8,775 bases of DNA from an uncultured Bacteroidota bacterium (GTDB lineage: Bacteria > Bacteroidota > Bacteroidia > Chitinophagales > Chitinophagaceae), in contig CAMLGR010000178.1 of NCBI GenBank assembly GCA_946479615.1, positions 1 to 8,775 of the forward strand, written 5' to 3'. Of the stretch, positions 1 to 6,094 are shown in pieces; within the stretch, counting starts at the first letter, position 1; the number at the start of each line of letters is the position of its first letter. A program made the position numbers and the translations under genes. The notes beneath the pieces are model-generated. The model did no database searches and was not told where the DNA came from. It saw nothing but the letters and a program-made list of their open reading frames with translations.

Positions 1-41
1 ATTGTGTATTTATTTTTATCGTTTACCACCAAATAGTATGG

Positions 42-68
42 AAGTAATAAAATGTGTTATTACTTTTT
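42..68 (+). terminator. Weak AT-rich terminator-like hairpin
   Basis: Nine-base arms (42-50 and 57-65) pair perfectly around a 6-nt loop and run into five T residues at 64-68, the shape of an intrinsic terminator read on the plus strand. It would end a gene lying to the left of the window. The stem is almost all A/T, so it would be weak, and no upstream coding sequence is long enough here to confirm that a gene ends. Positions 1-41 and 69-99 show nothing else recognisable. Confidence 0.3.
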
Positions 69-99
69 CATTACTGATGAAAGCTAGTTTATAAAGTAG

Positions 100-222
100 C
101 CTATGTGAACCCTATGTTTCTATGTGCCTATGTGGTGAACCTACGCCAGTCGGTCATAGTGCTATAACAGCATTGCGTAATCTTTACCACATAGGCACAT
201 AGAAACATAGGGTTCACATAGG
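100..222. repeat. 37-bp perfect inverted repeat built of CTATGTG words
   Basis: Arms at 100-136 and 186-222 are exact reverse complements over 37 bp, separated by a 49-nt spacer. Each arm is internally repetitive: CTATGTG starts at 101, 120 and 128 and the variant CTATGTT at 112. A second GTGAACC (105-111) recurs at 135-141, just into the spacer. The structure begins 30 nt past the stop codon of the MBOAT gene (minus strand), so it would form a long hairpin in that transcript's 3' end. There is no T run on either side, so it is not a classical intrinsic terminator. No flanking target-site duplication or transposase is visible. It is either an intergenic repeat or an unconventional transcript end. 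Confidence 0.8.
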
Positions 223-252
223 GATAACTACAGCAGGACTTTCTCCCGCATA

Positions 253-1893
253 TTAAAATTGTAAATAGATCGGCATTACCGGCTCTGCCGATTTGAAATA
301 ACCATACAATACCACGAATGCAAAGAAGATAAACAAATAAGCAATCATCGGCGCACGATGGATACGACCGATCATCCTGTCGGCAAAACTATCGGGAATA
401 GCATGCAGGATATACGCCAGCCCCATCATATACAATACCGATTGATAGTTATTGAAGAAAGCAGGCCATACGGAAAAATGAATGTCATGCGCTACCTGGT
501 ACAACATACTGGTTGCCGTATCGAAATCAGCCGCTTTGAAGAATACCCAACCAAAACAAACAAAATGAAAAGTGATGATTATAGCAATCCCTTTATAGAG
601 CCAGTTCTTCCGCGCTGTATGCAATGTTCTTCCCGTAAGCATCATCCATATTTTGTGCAATGCCAATCCCAATCCATGCAAAGCACCCCAGATAATATAG
701 TTCCAGCTCGCACCATGCCAGAACCCACCTAATAACATAGTCGTCAGTAAATTCATATTGGTACCAACACCTTTTCTTTCCCGGCCGATTAACGGTGGAA
801 GAATAAACAATAACAATACGCTGACGCTAACGATCAAACCCTGCCACCACAACAGGTGAAATAATTGCATACTTCCCACCCAAACTCCGCCGAGAAATAA
901 CATGGCAAAAAAACCGGTCGCCATCGAACTGCTGCGGTTACCGCCCAATGGTATGTACAGGTAATCACGTAACCAGGAAGACAGCGAGATATGCCAGCGC
1001 CGCCAGAATTCGGTAATGCTTTTGCTTTGATAAGGCGACAGGAAATTGACAGGTATCGTAAACCCCAGCCATTTGGCAATACCGATCGTAACATCGCTGT
1101 AGCCACTGAAATCACAATAGATCACTACCGCAAAAGCATATATGGCAAACAGGTTCTCCAGGCCCGTATAACGTCCCGGATCATCGAAAATATAGTTGAC
1201 AAAGTTGAGCGTGATATAATCCGAGATGATCAATTTTTTAAATAAACCCGATATGATCAGGTAAAATCCTTTCGCAAAATCCGTGTCCGTGATCACATAC
1301 GGCTTGTTGATCTGCGGCACAAAATCATGCGCCCGCACAATAGGACCCATAACCAGCTTGGGAAAGAAAGAAAGGAATAAAAGATAATCGGTGAATTTTT
1401 TAGCCGGTTCAAATTGTCCGCGGTATACATCGATCGTGTAACTCAGGTTTTCAAACGTATAAAACGAAATACCTACCGGCAATAATACATTCAATGGATT
1501 GAAACCGGTATGCAGCCAGTCATTACTCAGCGAAATAAAGAAGTTCGTGTATTTAAAATACACCAGCATTCCCAGGTTGAAAACAATACTGATGATCAGT
1601 AATAGCTTTTTTATTCCTTTATGGGTTTGCCGGAAGATGGCATTGGATAAGAGAAAATCGACAATCGCCGATAGCACTACCAGTCCTACAAAATAACCGC
1701 TAGCCTTGTAAAAAAAATAGAGAGAAAAAAAGCAGAATATATAACGGCGCCAGGCAAAATTGTTCCTGAATAAATAATACAGCGCAATAAAGACGGCAAA
1801 GAATAATACAAAGAATCCATTGTTGAAGAGCAACGGGTTCTCCGGATCGTAGAGAAATTGTTTTAAGAAAGATGAAAGATCGAATGATGGCAT
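253..1893 (-). CDS. MBOAT-family membrane O-acyltransferase (AlgI/PatA-like)
   Basis: This 546-residue polytopic protein belongs to the membrane-bound O-acyltransferase family, whose AlgI/PatA branch passes acetyl groups across the inner membrane for polysaccharide or peptidoglycan O-acetylation. The family core is clear: LPVGISFYTFENLSY near 138-152, FFPKLVMGPIVR (176-187), YCDFSGYSD (259-266), then FWRRWHISLSSWLRDYLYIPLGGNR (296-320) and FWHGASWNYIIWGALHG (391-407). His301 and His406 correspond to the paired functional histidines of AlgI (H269, H322). They lie 105 residues apart here against 53 in AlgI, because roughly 50 hydrophobic residues (321-378) are inserted after GGNR. The start ATG (1891-1893) follows an A-rich stretch. 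It is the last gene of a probable minus-strand operon behind the SGNH protein, with an 84-nt gap almost filled by a hairpin. The acceptor polymer is inferred, not shown. Confidence 0.93.
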   Translation of the reverse strand: MPSFDLSSFLKQFLYDPENPLLFNNGFFVLFFAVFIALYYLFRNNFAWRRYIFCFFSLYFFYKASGYFVGLVVLSAIVDFLLSNAIFRQTHKGIKKLLLIISIVFNLGMLVYFKYTNFFISLSNDWLHTGFNPLNVLLPVGISFYTFENLSYTIDVYRGQFEPAKKFTDYLLFLSFFPKLVMGPIVRAHDFVPQINKPYVITDTDFAKGFYLIISGLFKKLIISDYITLNFVNYIFDDPGRYTGLENLFAIYAFAVVIYCDFSGYSDVTIGIAKWLGFTIPVNFLSPYQSKSITEFWRRWHISLSSWLRDYLYIPLGGNRSSSMATGFFAMLFLGGVWVGSMQLFHLLWWQGLIVSVSVLLLFILPPLIGRERKGVGTNMNLLTTMLLGGFWHGASWNYIIWGALHGLGLALHKIWMMLTGRTLHTARKNWLYKGIAIIITFHFVCFGWVFFKAADFDTATSMLYQVAHDIHFSVWPAFFNNYQSVLYMMGLAYILHAIPDSFADRMIGRIHRAPMIAYLFIFFAFVVLYGYFKSAEPVMPIYLQF

Positions 1894-1924
1894 AAATTTT
1901 TTTATTCAGAAAAGGCTGGCTTTA

Positions 1925-1979
1925 AATTAAGAGTTATGAATTATGAATGTGTGACATTCATAATTCATAACTCTTAATT
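1925..1979. repeat. 26-bp perfect hairpin of TTATGAA words between the SGNH and MBOAT genes
   Basis: Arms 1925-1950 and 1954-1979 are perfectly complementary with a 3-nt loop. The stem includes two bases of the SGNH stop codon (1978-1980, minus strand). Read on the minus strand it follows the SGNH stop at once and ends 31 nt before the MBOAT start. The arm carries the heptamer TTATGAA twice in tandem (1935-1941 and 1942-1947 plus). The stem is A/T-rich with no following T run, so it could be a partial terminator, an attenuator, a processing or stability element between two operon genes, or a passive repeat. A shorter sibling lies at 4753-4805. Confidence 0.8.
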
Positions 1980-3339
1980 ACTTCACCGAATGCACATATT
2001 TTTCATACTCCCTTATCATTGCCTCAAAAAAATAATTGGCCAGTATAGCAGCTCCGCGCGGGTTTGGGTGTACATAATCCTTTCTTGCACGGGCAGGCCT
2101 GGATTCCGCCCAGTCAACAATTGAATTGGCTCCTCCCATTGTAGCAAACTGGTTATAAAAAACACTGTTGGTCTCATAGGCCAATAGCGCCTGCACTTTG
2201 ATCAGCGAATCGATACCGATCGCCGACTTGTATTTTCCGCTATAACGAAAAGCGCGGTCGGTCGTACTCACCACTACAAAATCAGTCTCCGGGAAACAGT
2301 TCCTCATTTTCCGGATCACAGGCAACATCATTTCCGAGTACCAGTGAAAGTCTCTATCATTGGGACGAAACATCAGGTTCACCCCATATTGAAACACGAT
2401 CAGGTCATACGGGTTATCTTCCGGGATCGCACTTAAAAACGCAGAATCCACCCGCGCAAATTCGATACCGGTAATACCACGGAAAGAAAAGTTGTCTACA
2501 AAAATGCCGGAATCAGATTCGAAAGTGATGCCATATACAGGAAATTGTTCATCCGCTACAGATAAGGCAATGCGCCTGCTGTAATCCCTTGCCATCACGA
2601 TACGATTAAACGGCTTGGATGGTGTCAGCGTCATTCTTTTGGTGTTCACTGTAACTCCTGTTGATTTTTTCACAGGACCGCATAACAGACTTTTTTCTAT
2701 GATAACCGAATCGTCATGTATCGTCTGGTCCCTGATCTGCACCCAGGCATTGCTGGTATGAAAGGAGTGTCCGGATAAAAACAATTTCCTGTTTTTTCCC
2801 TGCATGAAATTATCTTCTTCCCATCCATCGGAATAATCGGCGATCGCACTCTCCCGGAATTTCGATACCGGTGATGTGATCGGAACAAATCCGACGCCAT
2901 CGCCTCCAAATGATTCCTGCAATAATTTGCGAAGCGTTTGTGTCATCAGGTCGCCTTCGATCATACTGTCACCGAAATAAGCAATGCGCACTTTTCTTTT
3001 CTTGCCGGCTTTCAAATCATATAATTTCTTTACGAAATTCTCCAGCGAAGATCTCAGGGTATCGGTACTGAAATCGGTGATAAAACCGGGTCGATGGTAT
3101 AAGGTAAAATCTTCTTTAGGTTTTTCTTCCACGATGATGGGAGCTACAACCGTATCTGTTTTGACAACAGCTTTGGTTTCCCTGACCGGGTCGGGAGGAG
3201 TGGTGACCACATCAGAGACGAGGTTGACACGATTGAAAGGAAGCCATGAAAATTTCAGGAAATAAGCGGCAACAGAAACCGCCAGGAAGATGCCGACACC
3301 TGATACGACAAATAAAAGTACGCGCCGGTTACTGTTCAT
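1978..3339 (-). CDS. Membrane-anchored SGNH-hydrolase-fold protein (Ape1/PatB/AlgJ-like)
   Basis: The 453-residue product has an N-terminal membrane anchor (about 6-28), a Pro/Val/Thr-rich linker (44-76) and an SGNH esterase/acyltransferase fold, so it should sit on the periplasmic face. All four family blocks are present: FGDSMIEGD with nucleophile Ser125, FRG with Gly288, YGVN with Gly319 and Asn321, and DYVHP with Asp421 and His424. After Ser125 the pattern T..LR.LLQ..FG..G.GFVP resembles bacterial peptidoglycan O-acetylesterase/transferase relatives. About 150 mostly beta-predicted residues separate Ser125 from Gly288, which could be an inserted carbohydrate-binding module as in Ape1; that is inference. 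The gene lies 12 nt after the glucosaminidase gene and before the MBOAT gene, a layout typical of O-acetylation pairs. Whether it adds or removes acetyl groups cannot be told from sequence. Confidence 0.85.
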   Translation of the reverse strand: MNSNRRVLLFVVSGVGIFLAVSVAAYFLKFSWLPFNRVNLVSDVVTTPPDPVRETKAVVKTDTVVAPIIVEEKPKEDFTLYHRPGFITDFSTDTLRSSLENFVKKLYDLKAGKKRKVRIAYFGDSMIEGDLMTQTLRKLLQESFGGDGVGFVPITSPVSKFRESAIADYSDGWEEDNFMQGKNRKLFLSGHSFHTSNAWVQIRDQTIHDDSVIIEKSLLCGPVKKSTGVTVNTKRMTLTPSKPFNRIVMARDYSRRIALSVADEQFPVYGITFESDSGIFVDNFSFRGITGIEFARVDSAFLSAIPEDNPYDLIVFQYGVNLMFRPNDRDFHWYSEMMLPVIRKMRNCFPETDFVVVSTTDRAFRYSGKYKSAIGIDSLIKVQALLAYETNSVFYNQFATMGGANSIVDWAESRPARARKDYVHPNPRGAAILANYFFEAMIREYEKYVHSVK

Positions 3340-3351
3340 ACAATGGAATAA

Positions 3352-3858
3352 CTAGTGAGTAGCTGAAAGCTTATGTTTTTTAATAGCTGCTGCGATCCGG
3401 GTTTTCCATTGTTCGGGCGCTTCTGAATATCCTGATTTGCTCATGGCTTCCAGCCAAAGCCGGTAGTCCTTATTGCCTTTGAGCTTCTCATAATACTTTC
3501 TCTTTTTCACCAGTTTGCAAAACGCGATATATGAAGCGGCTGCATTCGGATATTGTTTGTATCTCGATTTAACGCCTTTTGTTTTCATCAGGTCGTTTTT
3601 ACCGATGATACCGAAATGGTTGTTCAACAGTTTGGAATTACGGCTGGTACCAGCACCAGATTCTATGATCGCCACACCGAGTATCACCGCCGCCGGTATT
3701 TCATACTCTTCAGACAGGGAATCAGCCAGGGGTCTGAATTTGTGTATATATTTAGACTGGCCCGATACTGATTGTAAAAAAACCAGTGCAAAAATGGTTA
3801 TCAGGATTTTATGCCATTTCCCGGGGCCAACCGGCGATATGCTGGATTTTTTAAACAT
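3352..3858 (-). CDS. Secreted glucosaminidase-domain protein (peptidoglycan hydrolase)
   Basis: The 168-residue protein starts with a positively charged N-region, a hydrophobic stretch (about 17-31) and a likely signal-peptidase site near VSG-Q (33/34). The rest is one compact domain of the glucosaminidase/flagellar FlgJ C-terminal type: AVILGVAIIESGAGTS (57-72) with the predicted catalytic Glu66, then NNHFGIIG (79-86) and a Tyr-rich region including KYYEKL. This family cleaves the glycan backbone of peptidoglycan. There is no LysM or SH3 binding domain, so it is a minimal enzyme. It is the first gene of the operon, with the SGNH gene 12 nt downstream. Coupling to O-acetylation is biologically sensible, because O-acetylation blocks some muralytic enzymes, but no direct link is shown. 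Activity on another glycan remains possible. Confidence 0.88.
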   Translation of the reverse strand: MFKKSSISPVGPGKWHKILITIFALVFLQSVSGQSKYIHKFRPLADSLSEEYEIPAAVILGVAIIESGAGTSRNSKLLNNHFGIIGKNDLMKTKGVKSRYKQYPNAAASYIAFCKLVKKRKYYEKLKGNKDYRLWLEAMSKSGYSEAPEQWKTRIAAAIKKHKLSATH

Positions 3859-3868
3859 GATTCGGGGG

Positions 3869-3900
3869 TAAATATAATACGCATATCCGTTTTTTCTAAA
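3869..3900 (-). promoter_or_regulatory. Candidate promoter of the glucosaminidase-SGNH-MBOAT operon
   Basis: On the minus strand a TTTA (3897-3900) is followed after 20 bp by TATATTTA (3869-3876). This is seven of eight bases of the spaced TAnnTTTG -7 pattern plus a near-match to the TTTG -33 element used by the Bacteroidota primary sigma factor. The predicted transcript start would leave a leader of only a few bases before the ATG at 3858. Assigned by pattern only. Confidence 0.4.
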
Positions 3901-3929
3901 TCATTTAATTTGCAGCCGGAAAAGCAGCA

Positions 3930-4030
3930 GGTGTTAGGTTTTAAGTGTTAGATATTGGGTGAAATCACCCTGTTTAAAACTTAAGGTCTGAAATTCATCA
4001 CTTAACACTTAAAACCTAAAACTTAACACC
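3930..4030. repeat. Heptamer-array inverted repeat in the divergent gap
   Basis: The left arm is GGTG followed by four 7-nt units (TTAGGTT, TTAAGTG, TTAGATA, TTGGGTG; 3934-3961). The right arm is CACTTAA, CACTTAA, AACCTAA, AACTTAA (3999-4026) followed by CACC. Seventeen bases pair perfectly (3934-3950 with 4003-4019). The outer GGTGTTA (3930-3936) can also pair with TAACACC (4024-4030), giving alternative registers. A small stem GGGTGA/TCACCC (3957-3962, 3965-3970) nests inside. The array ends six A residues before the ATG of the PAP2-like gene, so it would form in that gene's leader if transcription starts upstream. No good plus-strand TAnnTTTG was found in this gap. Confidence 0.75.
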
Positions 4031-4036
4031 AAAAAA

Positions 4037-4741
4037 ATGAGCAGTAATCTTATAGTAGACGACAAAACAGGCCTGCAGGAGTTTCGTGAAACGGGTCACC
4101 AGCCTAAAAACCCTGTTATACGGGCAGCGGCGCAGGTTATTTCCTATGTCTTTCATCCTCTTTTTGTACCGGTTTATATTGCCCTGTTCCTTATTATATC
4201 ACAGCCTTATTTATTCGGGGGCATCGGCACATCCGGAAAAGTGCTGAAGATTATCCAGTTCTTTTTGATGTATAGTTTCTTTCCGCTGGTAACGGTACTG
4301 CTGGCAAAAGGACTGGGCTTTGTACAAACGATTTATTTAAAAACACAGCGCGACAGGATCATACCTTATATAGCCAGCGGTATTTATTATTTCTGGATCG
4401 CTTATGTATTGCGTAACCAGCCGGAGAACCCAAAGGAAGCGGTGCAATTAGCGATTGCTATTTTTATTGCTTCTTCGGCGGCGCTTATTTTCAATATCTA
4501 TATGAAGATAAGCATGCATGCGATCGCAATGGGGATACTGGTTGTTTTTGCCGGTATTATGGCCAATCTCCAGGCGGTGAACAGTACTATTTATGTGTCG
4601 GTGGCTATTCTTGTAGCCGGGCTGGTCTGCACAGCGCGGCTGATCGTTTCTGATCATACCTCCAAAGAAATATACACAGGACTATTGCTGGGCGCAGCTT
4701 GTATGCTTGCCGGGGTATGGGCGGATGGCATTCTGCCGTAG
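4037..4741 (+). CDS. PAP2-like polytopic membrane protein of unknown function
   Basis: The 234-residue product has a charged N-terminus (1-28) and about six hydrophobic segments (roughly 33-55, 70-90, 108-125, 136-155, 160-178, 184-204, with a tail helix 211-229). It resembles a family common in Bacteroidota that looks like a degenerate PAP2 phosphatase: QRDRIIPY (104-111) for the Lys/Arg block, KISMHA (157-162) in place of PSGH, and RLIVSDHTSKEIYTGLLLG (201-219) in place of the final SR...H...D block. His161, Arg201 and His207 could be catalytic equivalents, but the motifs are not canonical, so phosphatase activity on lipid phosphates is only a possibility. It has six A residues before the ATG, stands alone on the plus strand, and is flanked on both sides by hairpin repeats. 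A cysteine pair (198, 222) is present without clear meaning. Confidence 0.75.
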   Translation: MSSNLIVDDKTGLQEFRETGHQPKNPVIRAAAQVISYVFHPLFVPVYIALFLIISQPYLFGGIGTSGKVLKIIQFFLMYSFFPLVTVLLAKGLGFVQTIYLKTQRDRIIPYIASGIYYFWIAYVLRNQPENPKEAVQLAIAIFIASSAALIFNIYMKISMHAIAMGILVVFAGIMANLQAVNSTIYVSVAILVAGLVCTARLIVSDHTSKEIYTGLLLGAACMLAGVWADGILP

Positions 4742-4752
4742 AAAATTGATAA

Positions 4753-4805
4753 TGATGAATTAAGAATTATGAATGTAAAGCCCATTCATAACTCTTAATT
4801 CATCA
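4753..4805. repeat. 23-bp hairpin, short sibling of the repeat at 1925-1979
   Basis: Arms 4753-4775 and 4783-4805 pair with one mismatch (A4766 against C4792) around a 7-nt loop. The hairpin starts 12 nt after the stop codon of the PAP2-like gene. The 16 bases 4785-4800 are identical to 1964-1979, placing both hairpins in one family. This copy has one fewer TTATGAA/TTCATAA unit in each arm. There is no T run after it, so terminator function would be unconventional. Confidence 0.8.
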
Positions 4806-4865
4806 CTACTAATTTAAAAGCTTGCCCGCCAGATTTTAATTCCCAAAAAAATAATCCACAAAAAA

Positions 4866-4897
4866 TTAGCAATTTAAAACTAAATACTTTAGTTTTG
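4866..4897 (+). promoter_or_regulatory. Candidate distal recA promoter (P1)
   Basis: TAGTTTTG (4890-4897) fits TAnnTTTG exactly. A weaker TTAG (4866-4869) lies 20 bp upstream in the -33 position. The start would fall near 4903, giving a leader of about 55 nt to the ATG at 4957. The -7 element overlaps the right half of the dyad at 4876-4896. Pattern-based only. Confidence 0.45.
4876..4896. promoter_or_regulatory. 21-bp dyad overlapping the recA P1 -7 element (candidate operator)
   Basis: AAAACTAAA (4876-4884) and TTTAGTTTT (4888-4896) are perfect reverse complements around TAC. The dyad covers most of the -35/-7 spacer and the TAGTTTTG element, where a bound repressor would block polymerase. 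It has no T run, so it is unlikely to be a terminator. The E. coli LexA box is absent, but LexA sites differ between phyla. The cognate protein is unknown. Confidence 0.4.
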
Positions 4898-4903
4898 ATG
4901 TTC

Positions 4904-4921
4904 ATAACTATTAATAACTAT
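4904..4921. repeat. Direct repeat of ATAACTAT at one-helical-turn spacing in the recA leader
   Basis: ATAACTAT occurs at 4904-4911 and 4914-4921, exactly 10 bp apart, so both copies face the same side of the helix. This spacing is common for regulator binding sites. The left part (4901-4915) also matches the hairpin word TTCATAACTCTTAAT at 14 of 15 positions, so it may instead be a relic of that repeat family. Confidence 0.4.
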
Positions 4922-4923
4922 AT

Positions 4924-4953
4924 TCTGGCAGGAACACGTAAATCATAATTTTG
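4924..4953 (+). promoter_or_regulatory. Candidate proximal recA promoter (P2) ending at the start codon region
   Basis: TAATTTTG (4946-4953) is an exact TAnnTTTG, with TCTG (4924-4927) 18 bp upstream as a three-of-four match to TTTG. Transcription would begin near 4958-4960, past the ATG at 4957, so transcripts from P2 could only use the ATG at 4984. It could be chance in an AT-rich gap. Confidence 0.35.
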
Positions 4954-4956
4954 GCA

Positions 4957-5988
4957 ATGGCAAAAACTGAAAAAACAACCGAGATGTCAAACAATAGTGA
5001 AAAATTAAAAGCACTCAAGCTGACCATCGAAAAGATCGATAAGGATTTTGGAAAGGGCAGCGTAATGATGATGAATGAAAAGGGCGAGAACATCCAGGAA
5101 GTCGTATCTACCGGTTCTATCGGATTGGATACAGCTTTGGGAATTGGTGGTCTGCCAAGAGGAAGAGTGATCGAAATATATGGACCTGAATCATCCGGTA
5201 AAACAACAGTAGCCACCCATGTGATTGCGGAAGCGCAGAAAAAGGGTGGTATGTGTGCTATTATCGATGCGGAACACGCATTTGACAGCGCTTATGCTAA
5301 AAAATTAGGGGTGGATGTGGACAATCTCCTGATCTCCCAGCCTGATTATGGTGAGCAGGGCCTGGAGATCGCCGACCGCCTGATCCTGTCAGGTGCCCTG
5401 GATGTTGTGGTTATTGATTCCGTTGCGGCCCTGGTCCCCAAAGGGGAGCTGGAAGGCGAAATGGGAGACAGTAAAATGGGATTGCAGGCCAGGCTGATGA
5501 GCCAGGCTTTAAGAAAGCTGACTGCAACCATTTCCAAGACAAATACCATCTGTATTTTCATCAACCAGTTGCGTGAAAAGATCGGGGTTATGTTTGGCAA
5601 CCCGGAGACTACAACCGGTGGTAATGCACTGAAATTTTATGCCTCTGTGCGTCTTGATATCCGCAGGATGTCACAGATAAAGGATGGCGATGAAGCAATA
5701 GGCAACCGCGTAAAAGTAAAGGTCGTTAAGAATAAGGTAGCGCCTCCTTTCAGGGCAGCGGAATTCGATATCATTTTCGGTGAGGGCATTTCCAAAACCG
5801 GCGAGATCATTGACATGGGTGTTGAACTTGGTATTGTACAAAAAAGCGGCAGCTGGTTCAGCTATAACAGTGACAAACTCGGGCAGGGAAGAGATTCTGT
5901 AAGACAATTGCTGACAGACAATCCCGAACTGGCCAGGGAGATCGAAGCTAAGATCAGGGAAAAAATTAAAGAAGCACAAACAGCATAA
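4957..5988 (+). CDS. recA: Recombinase RecA
   Basis: This is the ATP-dependent strand-exchange protein of homologous recombination and SOS signalling, cytoplasmic. In 343-residue numbering the Walker A GPESSGKT is at 76-83, the catalytic Glu106 lies in DAEHAFD, and the Walker B VVVIDS ends in Asp154/Ser155. The DNA-binding loop L2 region [20 protein letters not shown] begins just before Gln204. The core is intact, but the acidic C-terminal tail of E. coli RecA is missing; the protein ends EAQTA. The start is uncertain. A TTG at 4951, ATG at 4957 and ATG at 4984 are in frame. From 4984 the product (334 residues) has the same 28-residue spacing to the GS-I/V-M motif as E. coli RecA, and that ATG has an A-rich upstream region typical of this phylum. 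I keep 4957 as the conservative call. An intrinsic terminator follows, so the gene is probably monocistronic. Confidence 0.97.
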   Translation: MAKTEKTTEMSNNSEKLKALKLTIEKIDKDFGKGSVMMMNEKGENIQEVVSTGSIGLDTALGIGGLPRGRVIEIYGPESSGKTTVATHVIAEAQKKGGMCAIIDAEHAFDSAYAKKLGVDVDNLLISQPDYGEQGLEIADRLILSGALDVVVIDSVAALVPKGELEGEMGDSKMGLQARLMSQALRKLTATISKTNTICIFINQLREKIGVMFGNPETTTGGNALKFYASVRLDIRRMSQIKDGDEAIGNRVKVKVVKNKVAPPFRAAEFDIIFGEGISKTGEIIDMGVELGIVQKSGSWFSYNSDKLGQGRDSVRQLLTDNPELAREIEAKIREKIKEAQTA

Positions 5989-6037
5989 AAGATTCATTTA
6001 CAGTTGAAATACTGTTGTCGGATGGGTTACTAAGTTG

Positions 6038-6071
6038 AAAGCCGTTTCTCGTAAGCAGAGAACGGCTTTTT
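6038..6071 (+). terminator. Intrinsic terminator of recA
   Basis: AAAGCCGTT...CTC (6038-6050, one bulged T) pairs with GAGAACGGCTTT (6058-6069) around a 7-nt loop, followed by five T residues (6067-6071). It lies 50 nt after the recA stop. The GC-rich stem and T run make it a good intrinsic terminator, in contrast to the AT-rich heptamer hairpins elsewhere in the window. Confidence 0.85.
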
Positions 6072-6094
6072 GCATTATTTTAGGACCAGGCACC

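Noticed and set aside
100..222. Inverted repeat as the ends of an insertion sequence or MITE
   Set aside because: The flanks (ending at 99 and starting at 223) show no target-site duplication, the 49-nt spacer encodes nothing, and the arms are internal word arrays rather than transposase-type termini.
834..1115. Alternative reading frame inside the MBOAT gene on the same strand
   Set aside because: The MBOAT frame carries unmistakable family motifs across this stretch, so the other frame is a shadow.
3515..3871. Plus-strand open frame antisense to the glucosaminidase gene
   Set aside because: It has no recognisable domain and is fully explained as antisense of a gene with a clear catalytic motif and signal peptide.
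3999..4026. Tandem heptamers as a CRISPR-like array
   Set aside because: Units are 7 nt and contiguous with no spacers, and no cas gene is present.
4858..4956. E. coli-type LexA box upstream of recA
   Set aside because: No CTG-N10-CAG pattern or close variant occurs; the CTG and CAG near 4926-4932 are one base apart.
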